Positions 11,229 through 21,239 of a stretch of DNA of 64,000 nucleotides are shown piece by piece. The stretch is from the NCBI GenBank assembly GCA_012845835.1, contig JABAKD010000036.1, forward strand, positions 1,894,001 through 1,958,000, read 5' to 3'. The stretch is from Undaria pinnatifida (taxonomy: Eukaryota; Sar; Phaeophyceae; Laminariales; Alariaceae). Each line of letters begins with the position of its first letter. The stretch's first letter is position 1. The notes below the pieces were generated by a model, which saw only the letters and a list, made by a program, of their open reading frames with translations, was not told the DNA's origin and ran no database searches. The position numbers were made by a program, and so were the translations under genes.

Positions 11229-13480
11229 TGAAACCACGGCCGCTGCTCATACTGTGGTGTTTGAAGTTACGCAGAAGTTTGTCCTCCTGCCATTACAGTG
11301 CAAGCGTTTGTACTGTACCCCTTGGGGGGGGGGGGGAATCACACTGCGACGTCTATGCACCTTATCGCCGATACCCGTGCTGCAGTTCTAAAAGGGGCTA
11401 CTATACCACTCAGTCCAGGTGCATCGTCCTACAAGAAGATGCCGCAGTCCTAAAGAGACTTGGGTGTGACACCACGGCCGCTGCTCATACTGTGCCGTGT
11501 GGAGTTACGCACGAGGTTTGTCCTCCAGCCGTCACAGCGCAAGCGTTTGTACCGTACCTCTTGGGAAAAAAAAATATCACACACTGCGAAGTCTAAGCAC
11601 CTTACCGCCGATAACCGTGCTGCAGTTCTAAATGGGCTACTATACCACTCAGTCCAGGTGCATCGTCCTTGAAAAAGATGCCGCAGTTCTAAAGAGACTT
11701 GGGTGTGACACCACGGCCGCAGCTCGTACTGTGCCGTGTGGAGTTACGCACGAGGTTTGTCCTCCAGCCGTCACAGCGCAAGCGTTTGTGCCGTACCCCT
11801 TTGGAATATATTATATGCCACTGCGACGTCTCGGTACTTATCGTCGATAACCGTGCTGTTCTAAAAGGGGCTACTATACCACTCAGTCCAGGTGCATCGT
11901 CCTTGAAAAAGATGCCGCAGTCCTAAAGAGACTTGGGTGTGACACCACGGCCGCAGCTCGTACTGTGCCGTGTGGAGTTACGCACGAGGTTTGTCCTCCA
12001 GCCGTCACAGCGCAAGCGTTTGTACCGTACCTCTTGGGAAAAAAAAATATCACACACTGCGAAGTCTAAGCACCTTATCGCCGATAACCGTGCTGTTCTA
12101 AAAGGGGCTGCTATACCACTCAGTCCCGGTACATCGTCCTACACAAAAATGTCGCAGTCCTGAAGAGACTTGGGTGTGACACCACGGCCGCTGCTAATAC
12201 TGTGACGTGTGGAGTTACGCACGGGGTTTGTCCTCCAGCCGTCACAGCGCAAGCGTTTGTACCGTACCCCTCGGAGGGGGAAAAAATCACACTGCGAAGT
12301 CTATGTACCTTATCGCCGATAACGTTGCTGCTGCTCTAAAAGGGGCTGCTATTTCACTAAGTCCAGGTGCATCGTCCTACAAAAAGATACCGCAGTCCTG
12401 AAGAGACTTGGGTGTGACACCACGGCCGCTGCTCATACTGTGACGTATGGAGTTACGCACGAGGTTTGTCTTCCAGCCGTCACAGCGCAAGCGTTTGTAC
12501 CGTACCCCTTGGGAATATAATATATCACACACTGCGGAGTCTATGCACCTTATCGCCGATAACCGTGTTGCAGTTCTAAAGGAGCTACTGCACCACTCAG
12601 TCTAGGTACAACGTCCTACAAAAAGATGCCGCAGTCCTAAAGAGACTTGAGTGTGATACCACGGCTGCTGCTCATACTGTGACGTGTGGAGTTACGCACG
12701 AGGTTTGTCCTCCAGCCGTCACAGCGCAAGCGCTTGTACCGTACCCCTTTGGAATATAATATATTACACACTACAAAGTCTAAGCACCTTATCGCCGATA
12801 ACCGTGCTGTAGTTTTAAAAGGGGCTGCTATACCACTCAGTCCAGGTACAACGTCCTACACAAAAATGTCGCAGTCCTAAAGAGACTTGGGTGCGACACC
12901 ACGGCTGCTGCTCATACTGTGACGTGTGGAGTTACGCACGAGGTTTGTCCTCCAGCCGTCACAGTGCAAGCGTTCTTACCATACGCCTTGGGGAGGATAA
13001 AAATCACACTGCGAAGTCTATGTACATTATCGCTGATGCCCGTGCTGCAGCTCTAACGGGGCGACTATTCCACTCAGTCCAGGTGCATCGCCCTACAAAA
13101 GATGCCGCAGTCCTAAAGAGACTTGGGTGTGACACCACGGCCGCTGCTCATATTGTGACGTGTGGAGTTACGCACGAGGTTTGTCCTCCAGCCGTCACAG
13201 CGCAAGCGTTTGTACCGTACCCCTTGAGGAAGAAAAAAATCACACTGCGAAGTCTATGCACCTTATCGCCGACAACCGTGCTGCAGCTCTAAAAGGGGCT
13301 ACTACTTCACTCAGTCCAGGTGCATCGTCCTACCAAAAGATGCCGCAGTCATAAAGAAACTCGGGTGTGACACCACGGCCGCTGCTCATACTGTGACGTG
13401 TGGAGTTACGCACGAGGTTTGTCCTTCAGCCGTCACAGCTCGGGCGCGTGTACCGCGAGCGTTTGCAGCGCAAAAGTTTT
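11229..13480 (+). repeat. 237-bp satellite array, ten monomers (copy A)
   Basis: Monomers start at 11229, 11464, 11703, 11937, 12174, 12412, 12651, 12891, 13127 and 13365, a spacing of 234-240 bp. Each contains GTGTGACACCACGGCCGC, GAGTTACGCACGAGG, CACCTTATCGCCGATA and GTCCAGGTGCATCGTCC. A homopolymer or AT-rich patch after CCGTACCCCTTG is the fastest-changing part: G9, A8 or ATATAATATAT in different monomers. Short frames of about 64 codons repeat in each monomer but have no consistent codon pattern, so I treat the array as non-coding. Confidence 0.92.
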
Positions 13481-13489
13481 CCACTTGAA

Positions 13490-14957
13490 GTAAGCTTTGT
13501 CTGCTATGCACCTAATGGCCGAACGATGGAAGCACACGGGGGGTAGTCAGAGGATAGAAACGGATCCGTTAAGCTTGATCCGCCGTACATCTAATGGTAG
13601 AAGGCAAGTGGACATGTGCCGAGAACGGAGGGTGGAGCAAGGGTGTGCGATGGATTTGATCGATGCTAAGACGGAACTATTGATAGGTGTAGGAAGGAGT
13701 TGGACTTCGTGCATTGGATTCTGTTTTTTGGTTTTCCTTTGTTTTGTACATATTCCTTCTGACAAATGTTTTGAGTGATCAACGCCAAAGCTCGTGCCAA
13801 GCACTGTCGGATGGAAACGTAAAAGGGCGGAAACGCGGGGGCGACTCTTACGTTTTATCGGCCATATACACCTGCTGGTAGAGCGGTGGGGAAACAGGGA
13901 GACCATGAAAGGTTGACCAATTTCCCGCGTCCAAATGTATACCATACGACAATATGTTAAAGTAATTTCGCCTCAAAAGATGAGTGGAGTGACAGAGGTG
14001 TTACTATCATACCCCTCAAGTTTGGTCGGCCGTACAACTATTGGCAGAAAGGTGGAACATCAGGGCGGAAAACAGAGGTTATACACGCCCCTGCTAAAAA
14101 TCGCCCGTCAAGACCCCAAGAGTGTTAACGCGAGCTTTTTCGTACCACCGATGCCGCAAGACGAGACGCAACTAAATGTTCTAGCTATTGATAGTCAATT
14201 CATAACTAGTCGGTCACTTAACCCTACCTAGTCACAAATTCAACGCCGTAAAAATCGCCCTCTATCCCGCACCAAGCAAAAAGGTGTTATGTAATACCTG
14301 GTATGTTGTATGGAATAAACGTAGTGAGCGCCCACATGTTGGAGGTGTTTCTTTTTGAAGTGGGGACGATGCTCCGTCTCGATTGGGATGCGTGGTCAAT
14401 GTTGACATGACTAAGACTAGCAACAACGAGTACGCCCTCTCTCCCCCCCAAAAAGCAATAATTGTATTCTTACCGCCGATACCGCAAGAAGACGAGAGCG
14501 CCCCCCTGCCCGCCGAACCGGAGCGCATCCTACTCCGCCAGCGCATCACCAGCATCACCGCTCTTGCTGCTACCAGTGGCACCACGGTTTAGCATCACTA
14601 ACCACACTGCTGAGTACGACAGTATCGCTTGCAGACGTAGTTTCTTCTTCTGCTGCGGCTACTGCCGCTACTGCTGTGGCTTGAACATAAAACATGGGCG
14701 CCTCTCGTCTCTTCACCAAGGTTCGAGGGCAGATCTCCCGTACCCGAAGTAGAGGCCCCAGGTACCGGCCACGTGGAGACAGCGTCCCTTTTTTACCGCC
14801 AACGCCGCCGTAAGACAAGAGGGCGCCTGTCGCCGCTCACGTCCACGACCAGCGGAACCGGGGCCACAGGCGGGGCGTCAACCCGCCATGGCAGGAGCTC
14901 TACCATCGGTAATCCTTTCAAGCACGCTAGCGGAACAAGAAGGGCTCCCCCAGCAAC
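13490..14957. other. Conserved flank between satellite and VDP gene (copy A)
   Basis: This is about 95% identical to 56434-57908. It contains a TTTTGAGTGATCAACG word (13769) shared with 22838 and 56714. It also contains three short repeats of the type TACCGCCGATACCGCAAGA at about 14143, 14471 and 14794, spaced 323-328 bp. Open frames of about 100 codons exist on both strands but differ between copies by frameshifts, so I do not call a gene. Confidence 0.5.
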
Positions 14958-16018
14958 CTAATCTGCCATTGCAGCCGCAATCGCAGCTGCTGCGCGTGCC
15001 GTGAGTACGGTGGGCACGAAGACGTGTTCTCTCACCGGCATGACTGGGTTCGGGTCCACCGCGTCCAACGGGTCCACCGGGTCCACCGGGTCCACCGGGT
15101 CCACCGGGTCCACCGGGTCCACCGGGTCCACCGGGTCCACCGGGTCCACCGGGTCCACCGGGTCCACCGGGTCCACCGGGTCCACCGGGTCCACCGGGTC
15201 CACCGGGTCCACCGGGTCCACCGGGTCCACCGGGTCCACCGGGTCCACCGGGTCCACCGGGTCCACCGGGTCCACCGGGTCCATCGGCGGGGCGTTCGCC
15301 GGCTGTGGCGGTAGGCCCAGCGCCGGCATCCCTTCCGGCGAATACCGCGGGTAGATATCTTCCTCTGACGGCGCAGGCGAAGCACCCGGTGCGTCTTCGG
15401 GGGCAACGATTGGCCACCTTGCAGATGCATTATCGGCGGGGGAATTCGACGGCAGCTCCGGCTCCGGCTGCAGCCCCGCTCCCTCTTCACGGTAGTCTTC
15501 GATTGGTCCCGGGTTATCCCGGAGGTTGCGCATAGCCTGGCGGGATCGGGCCATGGCTGCCTGTGCCTCCTCCACACGGGCGTCCTCCACACGGGCGTCC
15601 TCCACACGGGCGTCCTCCACACGGGCGTCTTCCATACTGGCGTCGAGGTAGGCGCCGACGAACCGATCAAAGTCTGGGCCATGCTGTGCCTGGTGATGGA
15701 TGGAAGTATGGGGCGAGCGGATTAGTGCGGTGTGCCCAGTCGTGGGAAAGGTGCGTTCGGGGGCATTTGTTGTTGTTATTTTGCACTTACATACAAGCCT
15801 TCTCGGCGGCTGAAAAGCCGGCTTGTCGAACGCTTGCCCACATTAAAATCATGTACGAAAATCAGATCGCCGCCGGGGTCAGATCGCGCGGTGTCGAGGA
15901 GCCGCGGGCTCAGCCGGTAGGCCCGCCCGGCGGAGGGGTCGTCGGCCGCGCCCGTGGGATTGCCGCGTGCGTGGAGCCCCGACGGCTCGAAGTCAGGGCT
16001 GAAACCTGAGTCGTTTCC
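14958..16018 (-). CDS. Candidate spliced gene with (Val-Asp-Pro)n tract, copy A, 5'-incomplete
   Basis: Hypothetical acidic, proline-rich protein; I do not recognise a family. The 3' exon is 15689-14958 (243 codons plus TAG), preceded by an acceptor CAG at 15692-15690. The 5' exon, open from 16018, ends at 15791 before GTAAGT (15790-15785). The 101-bp intron is phase 0, and joining gives ...SRREGLY then [18 protein letters not shown] without breaking either frame. The 5' exon reads [18 protein letters not shown]. The 3' exon starts with five EDARV-type 5-residue repeats (15-bp DNA repeat). It continues with a neutral-acidic region, then about 24 VDP units (15049-15286), and ends [19 protein letters not shown].... 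No in-frame ATG exists in the 5' exon, and a TGA lies at 16019-16021. The missing start may have been lost when LINE-2 inserted at about 16141 on the other strand. Splice sites and frame are conserved in copy B. Confidence 0.45.
15049..15286. repeat. 9-bp minisatellite (TCCACCGGG)n, about 24 units
   Basis: Near-perfect tandem nonamers. In the frame of the minus-strand candidate gene they encode Val-Asp-Pro; the other minus frames give Gly-Gly-Pro and Trp-Thr-Arg, so the collagen-like reading is only a frame alternative. Copy B has seven fewer units and more variants. Confidence 0.95.
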
Positions 16019-16196
16019 TCACCGGGCGCAGGGCCCCAAGAACAGCAGGAACTTTGCCAGTTGCATCGAGAGAACAGTGGGCATCTTTGCCGAGCTGAAG
16101 CTGTATCAAATGCAAGAAGCATCACAATTAATTTGGATTATTGCAGGCATCCCCGATTCGAGCCAAGAGAGACTCATGCCATATTATGGTACACGT

Positions 16197-16849
16197 AAAG
16201 GTCTCTGTTCGGTGGCCGTATCGCACCAAACAGGCGCTTACTGACGGCTAAGACCAGTCAACAATTCGATAGGCAGAATTTCATATCCGACGGAGAACGT
16301 AGAGAGCGAGCATTAATAGCCAATGTGATTGTGGACAACCTCTCCAAACAACCCACGCAGCCCGATATCATCTCCGAAATGGCCGAGTCTTGCACCGAAA
16401 TCCTTCTCGATTCAGCAGAGGCAGAGGTACCACCCGCGCTACGTCGCAACCCAAAGCTCGGGTGGTGCGAGTCTGCGGAAACGTTAGCCGCCCTTAGTAA
16501 AACATGGGACGCAAGGGACAACGCGCGACGACGCCTACGCACTAAACCCAGAGAGAAAACGGTGTGGAAAATGTTGAAGACGACTTGCGCATACCTTCTG
16601 AAGGTGGTAGACGCAAGGGTACACCGGTACCGTAAAGAGTATGTTGCTAAAACGGAGAGATTGCTCGCCGACAACGACCAGCGGGGTTTCTATAGGCTCT
16701 TCAAATGCACGGCCGGATTGAAAGGCCAAAAGGCGAGAAGTGAGCAGTTCATCGTGCCCGAGGACGGCATGGTGCTGCGGGAGAGGGTGCACGTTCCCGA
16801 ACGGTGGGCGGAGTTTTTCCACACCCTCCTGAACAATGAAATCGCCTAA
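16197..16849 (+). pseudogene. LINE-2 linker region (copy A)
   Basis: Open frame between the endonuclease remnant and RT, ending in a TAA at 16847-16849. It contains the conserved linker word LGWCESAETLAALSKTWDAR (compare RGWCAIEEAKAKLNARW of LINE-1) and GFYRLFKCTAGLKGQK, typical of the region preceding RT. The equivalent in copy B (59029-59736) is longer at its 5' end because the frame is not interrupted there. Confidence 0.7.
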
Positions 16850-17130
16850 ACTTGACCCCACGGTCAGCACCCTATCTATTCCCACGACGACCGCTCGCCC
16901 TATCGCTTGGCGACGAACTAGCCATGGACGAGATGACGGGAGTAATTCGGAGCATGCCGAAGTGGAAAGCGGTGGGACCAGACTCCAATCCGGCGGAGTT
17001 ACTGAAAGTCGACAACCTTGAATCCATCCGATGATTTCATAACCTGCTCGTCAACATGTGCAGAACAGGACAAGTTCCCCAGAAATGGGAACATGCAACC
17101 ATCAAGATCCTTCACAAAACACCGTTCTGA

Positions 17131-18335
17131 TTGCAACATTTACACGGGGATTTCGCGTGTTGCTTATGCACGCAAAATGCCGTTGAAAACAAAAACGTCG
17201 CATCCCGCCTCGGCAACTACTGCGAGGATGCGGAAATACACCCCAAGGAAAGTGCGTCTTTCGCCCCGCACGAATCATCATTTGACATGCTGTTTGTCGT
17301 TCACCGATTGCAAGAACTCGGGCAAGCTAGGAAAATCCCCCTGTACATGTGCTTTATCAATCTCCACAGAGCATATAACTCCGTCGACCGAGAATTGTTG
17401 TGGGTGGTGCTCGCACGCTCTAGAGTACCAAAGAAGACGGTAACCGTTATCAACCAGTTCCACGATGGTATGCAAGCTCGCCTGCGCACTGATGACTGTG
17501 GGTACTCGGAATGGCTCGAGGTCACCCAAGGGTTGCGGCAAAGGTATGTGCTATCGCCGCCTCTTTTCAATGTATTTTTCGCCGCTGCGATACATGCCGT
17601 GCTAGTACGCTCCAGTGAGAACCCAGGCATTCTAAGGGATTTGGTTCACCTGGATGACGGGGTGGGGGGGAACGCTGAGCCACTAGATCGTGTACGAAGC
17701 GCAGTCTGGGGTGTACTTTACGCCCACGATGCGGGCATTGTCTTCAAGGCAGCCACTGACCTTGCAAAGATAATGACGATCGTTATGAACGTCTTCGTAG
17801 CAGCGGGTCTCACGGTGTTGGATAGGAAGGCGGAAACCGTGCTGCAGCGGAAGCCGAACCAGACACCCCTTACCTCGCCGCTCGCCATCGAAGTAGTAGG
17901 CCAAAGGGGTAATCAGATAGTGCATTTTTTGTACCTGGGCGGCCTTTCAACGAGACCGGCGACGTTATGCCAGAGATCAAACGACGAGTCCGATTCGCGT
18001 GGGCATGCTTCCATCGGTTCAAGCTAGAGCTGTACGATATGGAGATCGCTTTGTTCACGCTGAAGGTGCGCATGCTAAAGTCTGAGGTGATGGAGACGCT
18101 GCTGTGTGGGTGTGTGACGTGGACTCTCGGCGTGAAGCACTTCGCTGTGCTCCACGGCGCGCACCGTAAGCTCCTCCTTTGGATCGTTGGCTTCAGTCGC
18201 CGACAACGCACCGACCACTGCATGCCGTATGCCAAGGCCCTCAAGAAGGTACAATGCGCCATCATTGAGACGACTATCCACAAACGGCTTCTCGTTTTAC
18301 TGGGGCCGTACAGCGGGCAAACCGTGAGCGACTAA
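17131..18335 (+). pseudogene. LINE-2 reverse transcriptase, catalytically dead (copy A)
   Basis: RT core in two overlapping frames (17131-18027 and 17967-18335). Motif 2 is ESSFDMLFVVHRLQEL. Motif A reads MCFINLHRAYNSVDR with Asn in place of the catalytic Asp. Motif B is GLRQRYVLSPPLFN. Motif C reads LYAHDAG, so the first Asp of the YADD box is His. The downstream frame gives the C-terminal LLCGCVTWTLG and RKLLLWIVGF region. Loss of both metal-binding positions means no polymerase activity, whatever the frameshifts. Confidence 0.85.
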
Positions 18336-18539
18336 CCCGGCGGGTGATGTTCGGGACGATGGCCGGTGGCGAGAACCCGGGACCGGGTTGGCCCGGAAAG
18401 ACATGGAGCCGGTGCCTGGTGGACGACATCGCGATGTTTAGAGCCGAAGAAAGATCGACGGAAACATCCCCTTTGTTGTTCGGGGTAGAGACGGCGCTAT
18501 GACCCAAGGCGGCTAAGCAGTCTCGCAAGTGGTGACGGG

Positions 18540-18957
18540 GGCTCGTCAAAGCCGCCGATAGTTTCATGGCGAGGTGGCACAGAGCCGTGGTGGAAAGAGC
18601 TGGTTGTGGCATGCAAACGAGGACGCCAAAAACAAGGGCGAGAAGAAGAAGGGAAGGAGAGGGGCGGTGGGGGGCAACCGTACTGATGCCATTGTCGATG
18701 ACAACCGGAAAACGGCTGGCAGATCATGTAGCAAGGCACCAATGTTACTATTAATAGCATATGGAACCTGTGCTATCTATTTGCTGCCCTCGAATTTGAT
18801 TTCGATTTCGAGAGAGTTAAACTTTTTTCTTTTGCTGTGGTTCGGCTTTGTGTTTACTTGTCTTCTTTTGTTTGGCCTTGGTGGGGCGACAGCGGCAGCA
18901 CCGAAATCGGAGGCCGCTGTCGACCGGAATAGGAACGAGGGGGCAACCTGTGGATAG
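18540..18957 (+). other. Open frame across the LINE-2 3' tail (copy A)
   Basis: A frame running from the LINE-2 basic tail (GEKKKGRRGAVGGNR) continues past the CTATTAATAG palindrome (18748-18757). It ends in a hydrophobic stretch FFLLLWFGFVFTCLLLFG followed by a charged end. The same frame is open in copy B, there extended by an indel. It may be a chance read-through of the 3' UTR; no family is recognised. Confidence 0.3.
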
Positions 18958-19521
18958 CCTGCAGGCTCGTCTAGAGTAACAAAGAGCTGGAAAACTATGC
19001 TGCTCATGCTTCCCGTCTTCGCTTTGATACTGATGCACCGCACTCGTCCAAAGCCTACGTGGCAAATAAGCGAGAAGACTTCCATGAAAGAGCAAGTTCG
19101 TTAGTTTCGTCTTGTTTCATTGCGTCTTGCTGAACGTGTGCATCTGTTTATATTCCATTCCAGGAGTCTTTATTTTTTGTTGTTGCTGGTTTTTATTTTG
19201 AATTATTTTACTACTTCGTAGTTTCTTCTTTGGGTTGCTTTTTGCTGTTATTCATACACGGCACAGTGACATTTCCTGCGCTTTCCCATGTCCCATTGCG
19301 GTTATTTGTTTTGGTTTTTCTGTTTCACAGTCTGTGATAATAGAATTTGTATCTCTCTTGGATGAAGAATCGGGATGTTGAACACTGGATGTTCTACTGA
19401 TGACGTTCGGTAGAAAGAACCGATTTAATATGAAGACAACAGACATTACAGTACAGGAGGCCTTTTCAGAAACAGGGCAACACGAAAGCCAGGTTGAGAT
19501 TACAACAAAATATGAGATCCG

Positions 19522-19620
19522 GGAGCTGTTATACTGAAATTTGTATAGCACACCCTCTCTCGCTTAAGAAACGCAGCCTGGGTCAGTATTCCTGAATCTT
19601 AGTTGGTGTCCTGTACTGCG
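19522..19620 (+). repeat. Dispersed TGTTATACTG repeat, copy 1
   Basis: About 90 bp beginning GGAGCTGTTATACTGAA and ending near GTCCTGTACTG. It contains GTATAGCACACCCTC and AAGAAACGCAGCCTG. Relatives are at 25867-25960, 27294-27375 and 62411-62510. Confidence 0.7.
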
Positions 19621-20006
19621 GTATGTGAACTTCAACTTTGGAACGGCTGTCCGAAAACACGAAAATACTTGAAACACGCACCACGAGAAGAGCGAAGCTG
19701 GAAGAAGGTAGGTATGAAGCTGCTTTTGGAAGCACCGGGCTGGCTAGAACACGACACACGGCACAACACTATCCCCCCCTGCTCTGCGCGGCAGCGACAT
19801 CAGTATTAACAGTGGAAACGCGACGATGCTGGTTTCCGGCTGCAGGGAGAGTAGTAGTTATCATGATGTCCAATGAGCTTTTCGGCTTTGATGAAACCAC
19901 CTTGCAATATCCCAGCCAACGGTGAGTAGGTTTGTAGAGATGAACAAAAACATTATTTGCCGACCACAGGGGTGGTTAGGAAACAACACATGAGACAAAA
20001 CCAAGC

Positions 20007-20043
20007 CCGACCCGGTTGATGGGGCGGCGACTGACCGGGTCGG
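20007..20043. other. Perfect 10-bp stem hairpin (copy A)
   Basis: CCGACCCGGT at 20007-20016 pairs with ACCGGGTCGG at 20034-20043 across a 17-nt G-rich loop. Stem and spacing are identical in copy B (62896-62932). Confidence 0.7.
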
Positions 20044-20226
20044 CGGCCCGAGTAGTAGAACGCGATGCTGCTGCTGTTCAGTTGTGGCGAGCCCTGTGGC
20101 TGCCGTGATCTCTACAAACGCGCTGGCATTGCATTTCCCCCCAACAGTCACGACCAAACAAGCAGTTGTATTCGTATCTCCCGCCTATATTTTTTAGCCA
20201 TCAACCCCTTCACTTCTTCCCGGAGC

Positions 20227-20254
20227 ATGTGTGCCGGCGACAGCCGGCACACAT
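20227..20254. other. Perfect 12-bp stem, 4-nt loop hairpin (copy A)
   Basis: ATGTGTGCCGGC (20227-20238) and GCCGGCACACAT (20243-20254) flank a GACA loop. The stem is GC-rich and could fold on either strand or in RNA. In copy B (63115-63142) the right arm is two bases shorter and the left arm would bulge by TG. Confidence 0.75.
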
Positions 20255-20549
20255 TCGGAGCCTTGTTATTATCACTATGGTCATTTTTGGTATTTTATCT
20301 TTCAACTCCATCTTCCATCTGAGGATGTACAGCATGATTGTCAACGCTGATCGCTCGTAGATATGCTCAGAAACAAGAAAATGAAGGGAAACCAAACAAA
20401 AGGAAGCATAGTGTATGCACAAAGTCTACAACCCCTCTGTGCCCAGACAGCGGGTGAACTGCAAGCTAAACTAGGCAAGGAATCAAACGCACGATTTATA
20501 GCATCCTTTTGTGCCCAGTTCCAGCCAGTATCGACCTAATTCATCTGAG

Positions 20550-21200
20550 CTAGGCCAAGCCTTTAGACAATACTGCACTCGCTTGCGGTTGGGGTACCTG
20601 TTCTGCGTCCAGACCAAGGTGTGCCTCAATCTCTTCCACCTCCAGACCGACGAGTTCCGCCACCTCATCCAGGTCTAGATCGCTTTCGTCCGGCCCCTCT
20701 TCGAGGTCAAGACCTGCGTCGTCCTCCGCCTCTTCCTCCGCCTCTTCGGGGTCTGAATCACCTTCTTCCGCTGGCCCCTCTCCTAGGTCTAGGCCCATGG
20801 CGTGGACAACCTGTGCCAGGTCAAGGCCAAGGTCTTCGGCCGCCTGTGCGATGGCGAGACCAAACCCTTCTGCCACCTGTTCGACGGCCAGATCGCCGTC
20901 TTCCTGCCCCTCTGCCACAGGCAGGTCAACCTCTTGCGGCACAGGTTGGAGTCGCCGTTGGAAGGGGACCCTCTCGGGTTGGCATGCTTCATTCTTCTGC
21001 TGGTCAGCACAAAACGGCGGACGATGAAAGTAGGGGATGCAGCGGGGGAGGGAGACGCATCGGATGGTAGGATCGGAAGAGAGGAAAATCTTCGCGCAAC
21101 TTTGTTGCTTCTGTTGATTAGCAAAACATGGCGGACGATACAACAGGCGGCCGCGGAGCGGAGGAGTGAGAAACAGTACGCAGTTGATCTCAGAGTCGGC
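20550..21200 (-). CDS. Open frame of 11-residue acidic repeats (copy A), function unknown
   Basis: A minus-strand frame of about 215 codons. The N-terminal part is basic and Cys-containing (RCIPYFHRPPFC). The C-terminal half is made of 11-residue units encoded by 33-bp DNA repeats, such as GLAIAQAAEDL, GLDLAQVVHAM and GLEVEEIEAHL, interrupted by an acidic Glu/Asp/Ala run, then LDAEQVPQ and a stop. The hydrophobic spacing (positions 1, 3, 6 and 10) is typical of an amphipathic helix. The frame stays open in copy B with mostly amino-acid-changing differences, so there is no sign of purifying selection. It may be a minisatellite that happens to be open, or a fast-evolving repeat protein. The same repeat builds the foldbacks at 40626 and 42176. 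Confidence 0.35.
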   Translation of the reverse strand, partial: ADSEINCVLFLTPPLRGRLLYRPPCFANQQKQQSCAKIFLSSDPTIRCVSLPRCIPYFHRPPFCADQQKNEACQPERVPFQRRLQPVPQEVDLPVAEGQEDGDLAVEQVAEGFGLAIAQAAEDLGLDLAQVVHAMGLDLGEGPAEEGDSDPEEAEEEAEDDAGLDLEEGPDESDLDLDEVAELVGLEVEEIEAHLGLDAEQVPQPQASAVLSKGLA

Positions 21201-21239
21201 CACAAGGAAATGCATGATACTATTATCTACCAGGCAGGT

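Larger units (their letters stand above)
16141..18760 (+). mobile_element. Degenerate, 5'-truncated LINE-2, copy A
   Basis: Related to but distinct from LINE-1: the endonuclease-RT linker, RT and C-terminal regions align in order. The preserved part starts at the very end of the endonuclease, where SDHNLV of LINE-1 corresponds to SCHIMV (seen most clearly in copy B). It then runs GGRIAPNRR, the linker, PKWKAVGPDSNPAELLK (about 16953-17011), RT, and a basic 3' tail to about 18720. Several frameshifts and stops break it in the same places as copy B, so inactivation came before the duplication of the block. Confidence 0.8.
18760..20300. other. Conserved non-coding stretch after LINE-2 (copy A)
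   Basis: About 95% identical to 61650-63190. T-rich at 19140-19260. It contains the dispersed TGTTATACTG repeat (19526), two hairpins (20007-20043 and 20227-20254), and short open frames (for example 19603-19809) that I do not consider coding. Confidence 0.5.
8100..21239 (+). other. 13-kb duplicated block, copy A
   Basis: This region aligns in the same orientation and order with 50480-64000. Paired landmarks include the satellite arrays (11229 and 54413), the VDP-tract gene (14958 and 57909), the LINE-2 remnants (16141 and 59029) and the hendecad frame (20550 and 63430). Coordinate offsets shift from about 42944 to 42885, mostly because copy A has seven more 9-bp units in the VDP minisatellite. 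The left part (about 8100-10500) is only loosely similar, roughly two thirds by eye. 10600-11200 is about 90% similar, and 13400-21100 about 95% or better. No terminal repeats flanking the block were found. Confidence 0.85.

Noticed and set aside
11229-13480. A tandem family of about 64-residue proteins in the satellite
   Set aside because: The frames recur because the DNA repeats. Indels in the homopolymer patch shift the frame between monomers, and there is no conserved start context.
11229-13480. CRISPR-like array
   Set aside because: Monomers are about 237 bp and continuous, without unique spacers, in a eukaryotic context.
14878-15417. Collagen-like (Gly-Gly-Pro)n frame on the minus strand (also 57511-58305)
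   Set aside because: A frame alternative of the 9-bp minisatellite. It is not true Gly-X-Y with hydroxylation-type triplets, and the spliced VDP frame fits the flanking DNA and both copies better.
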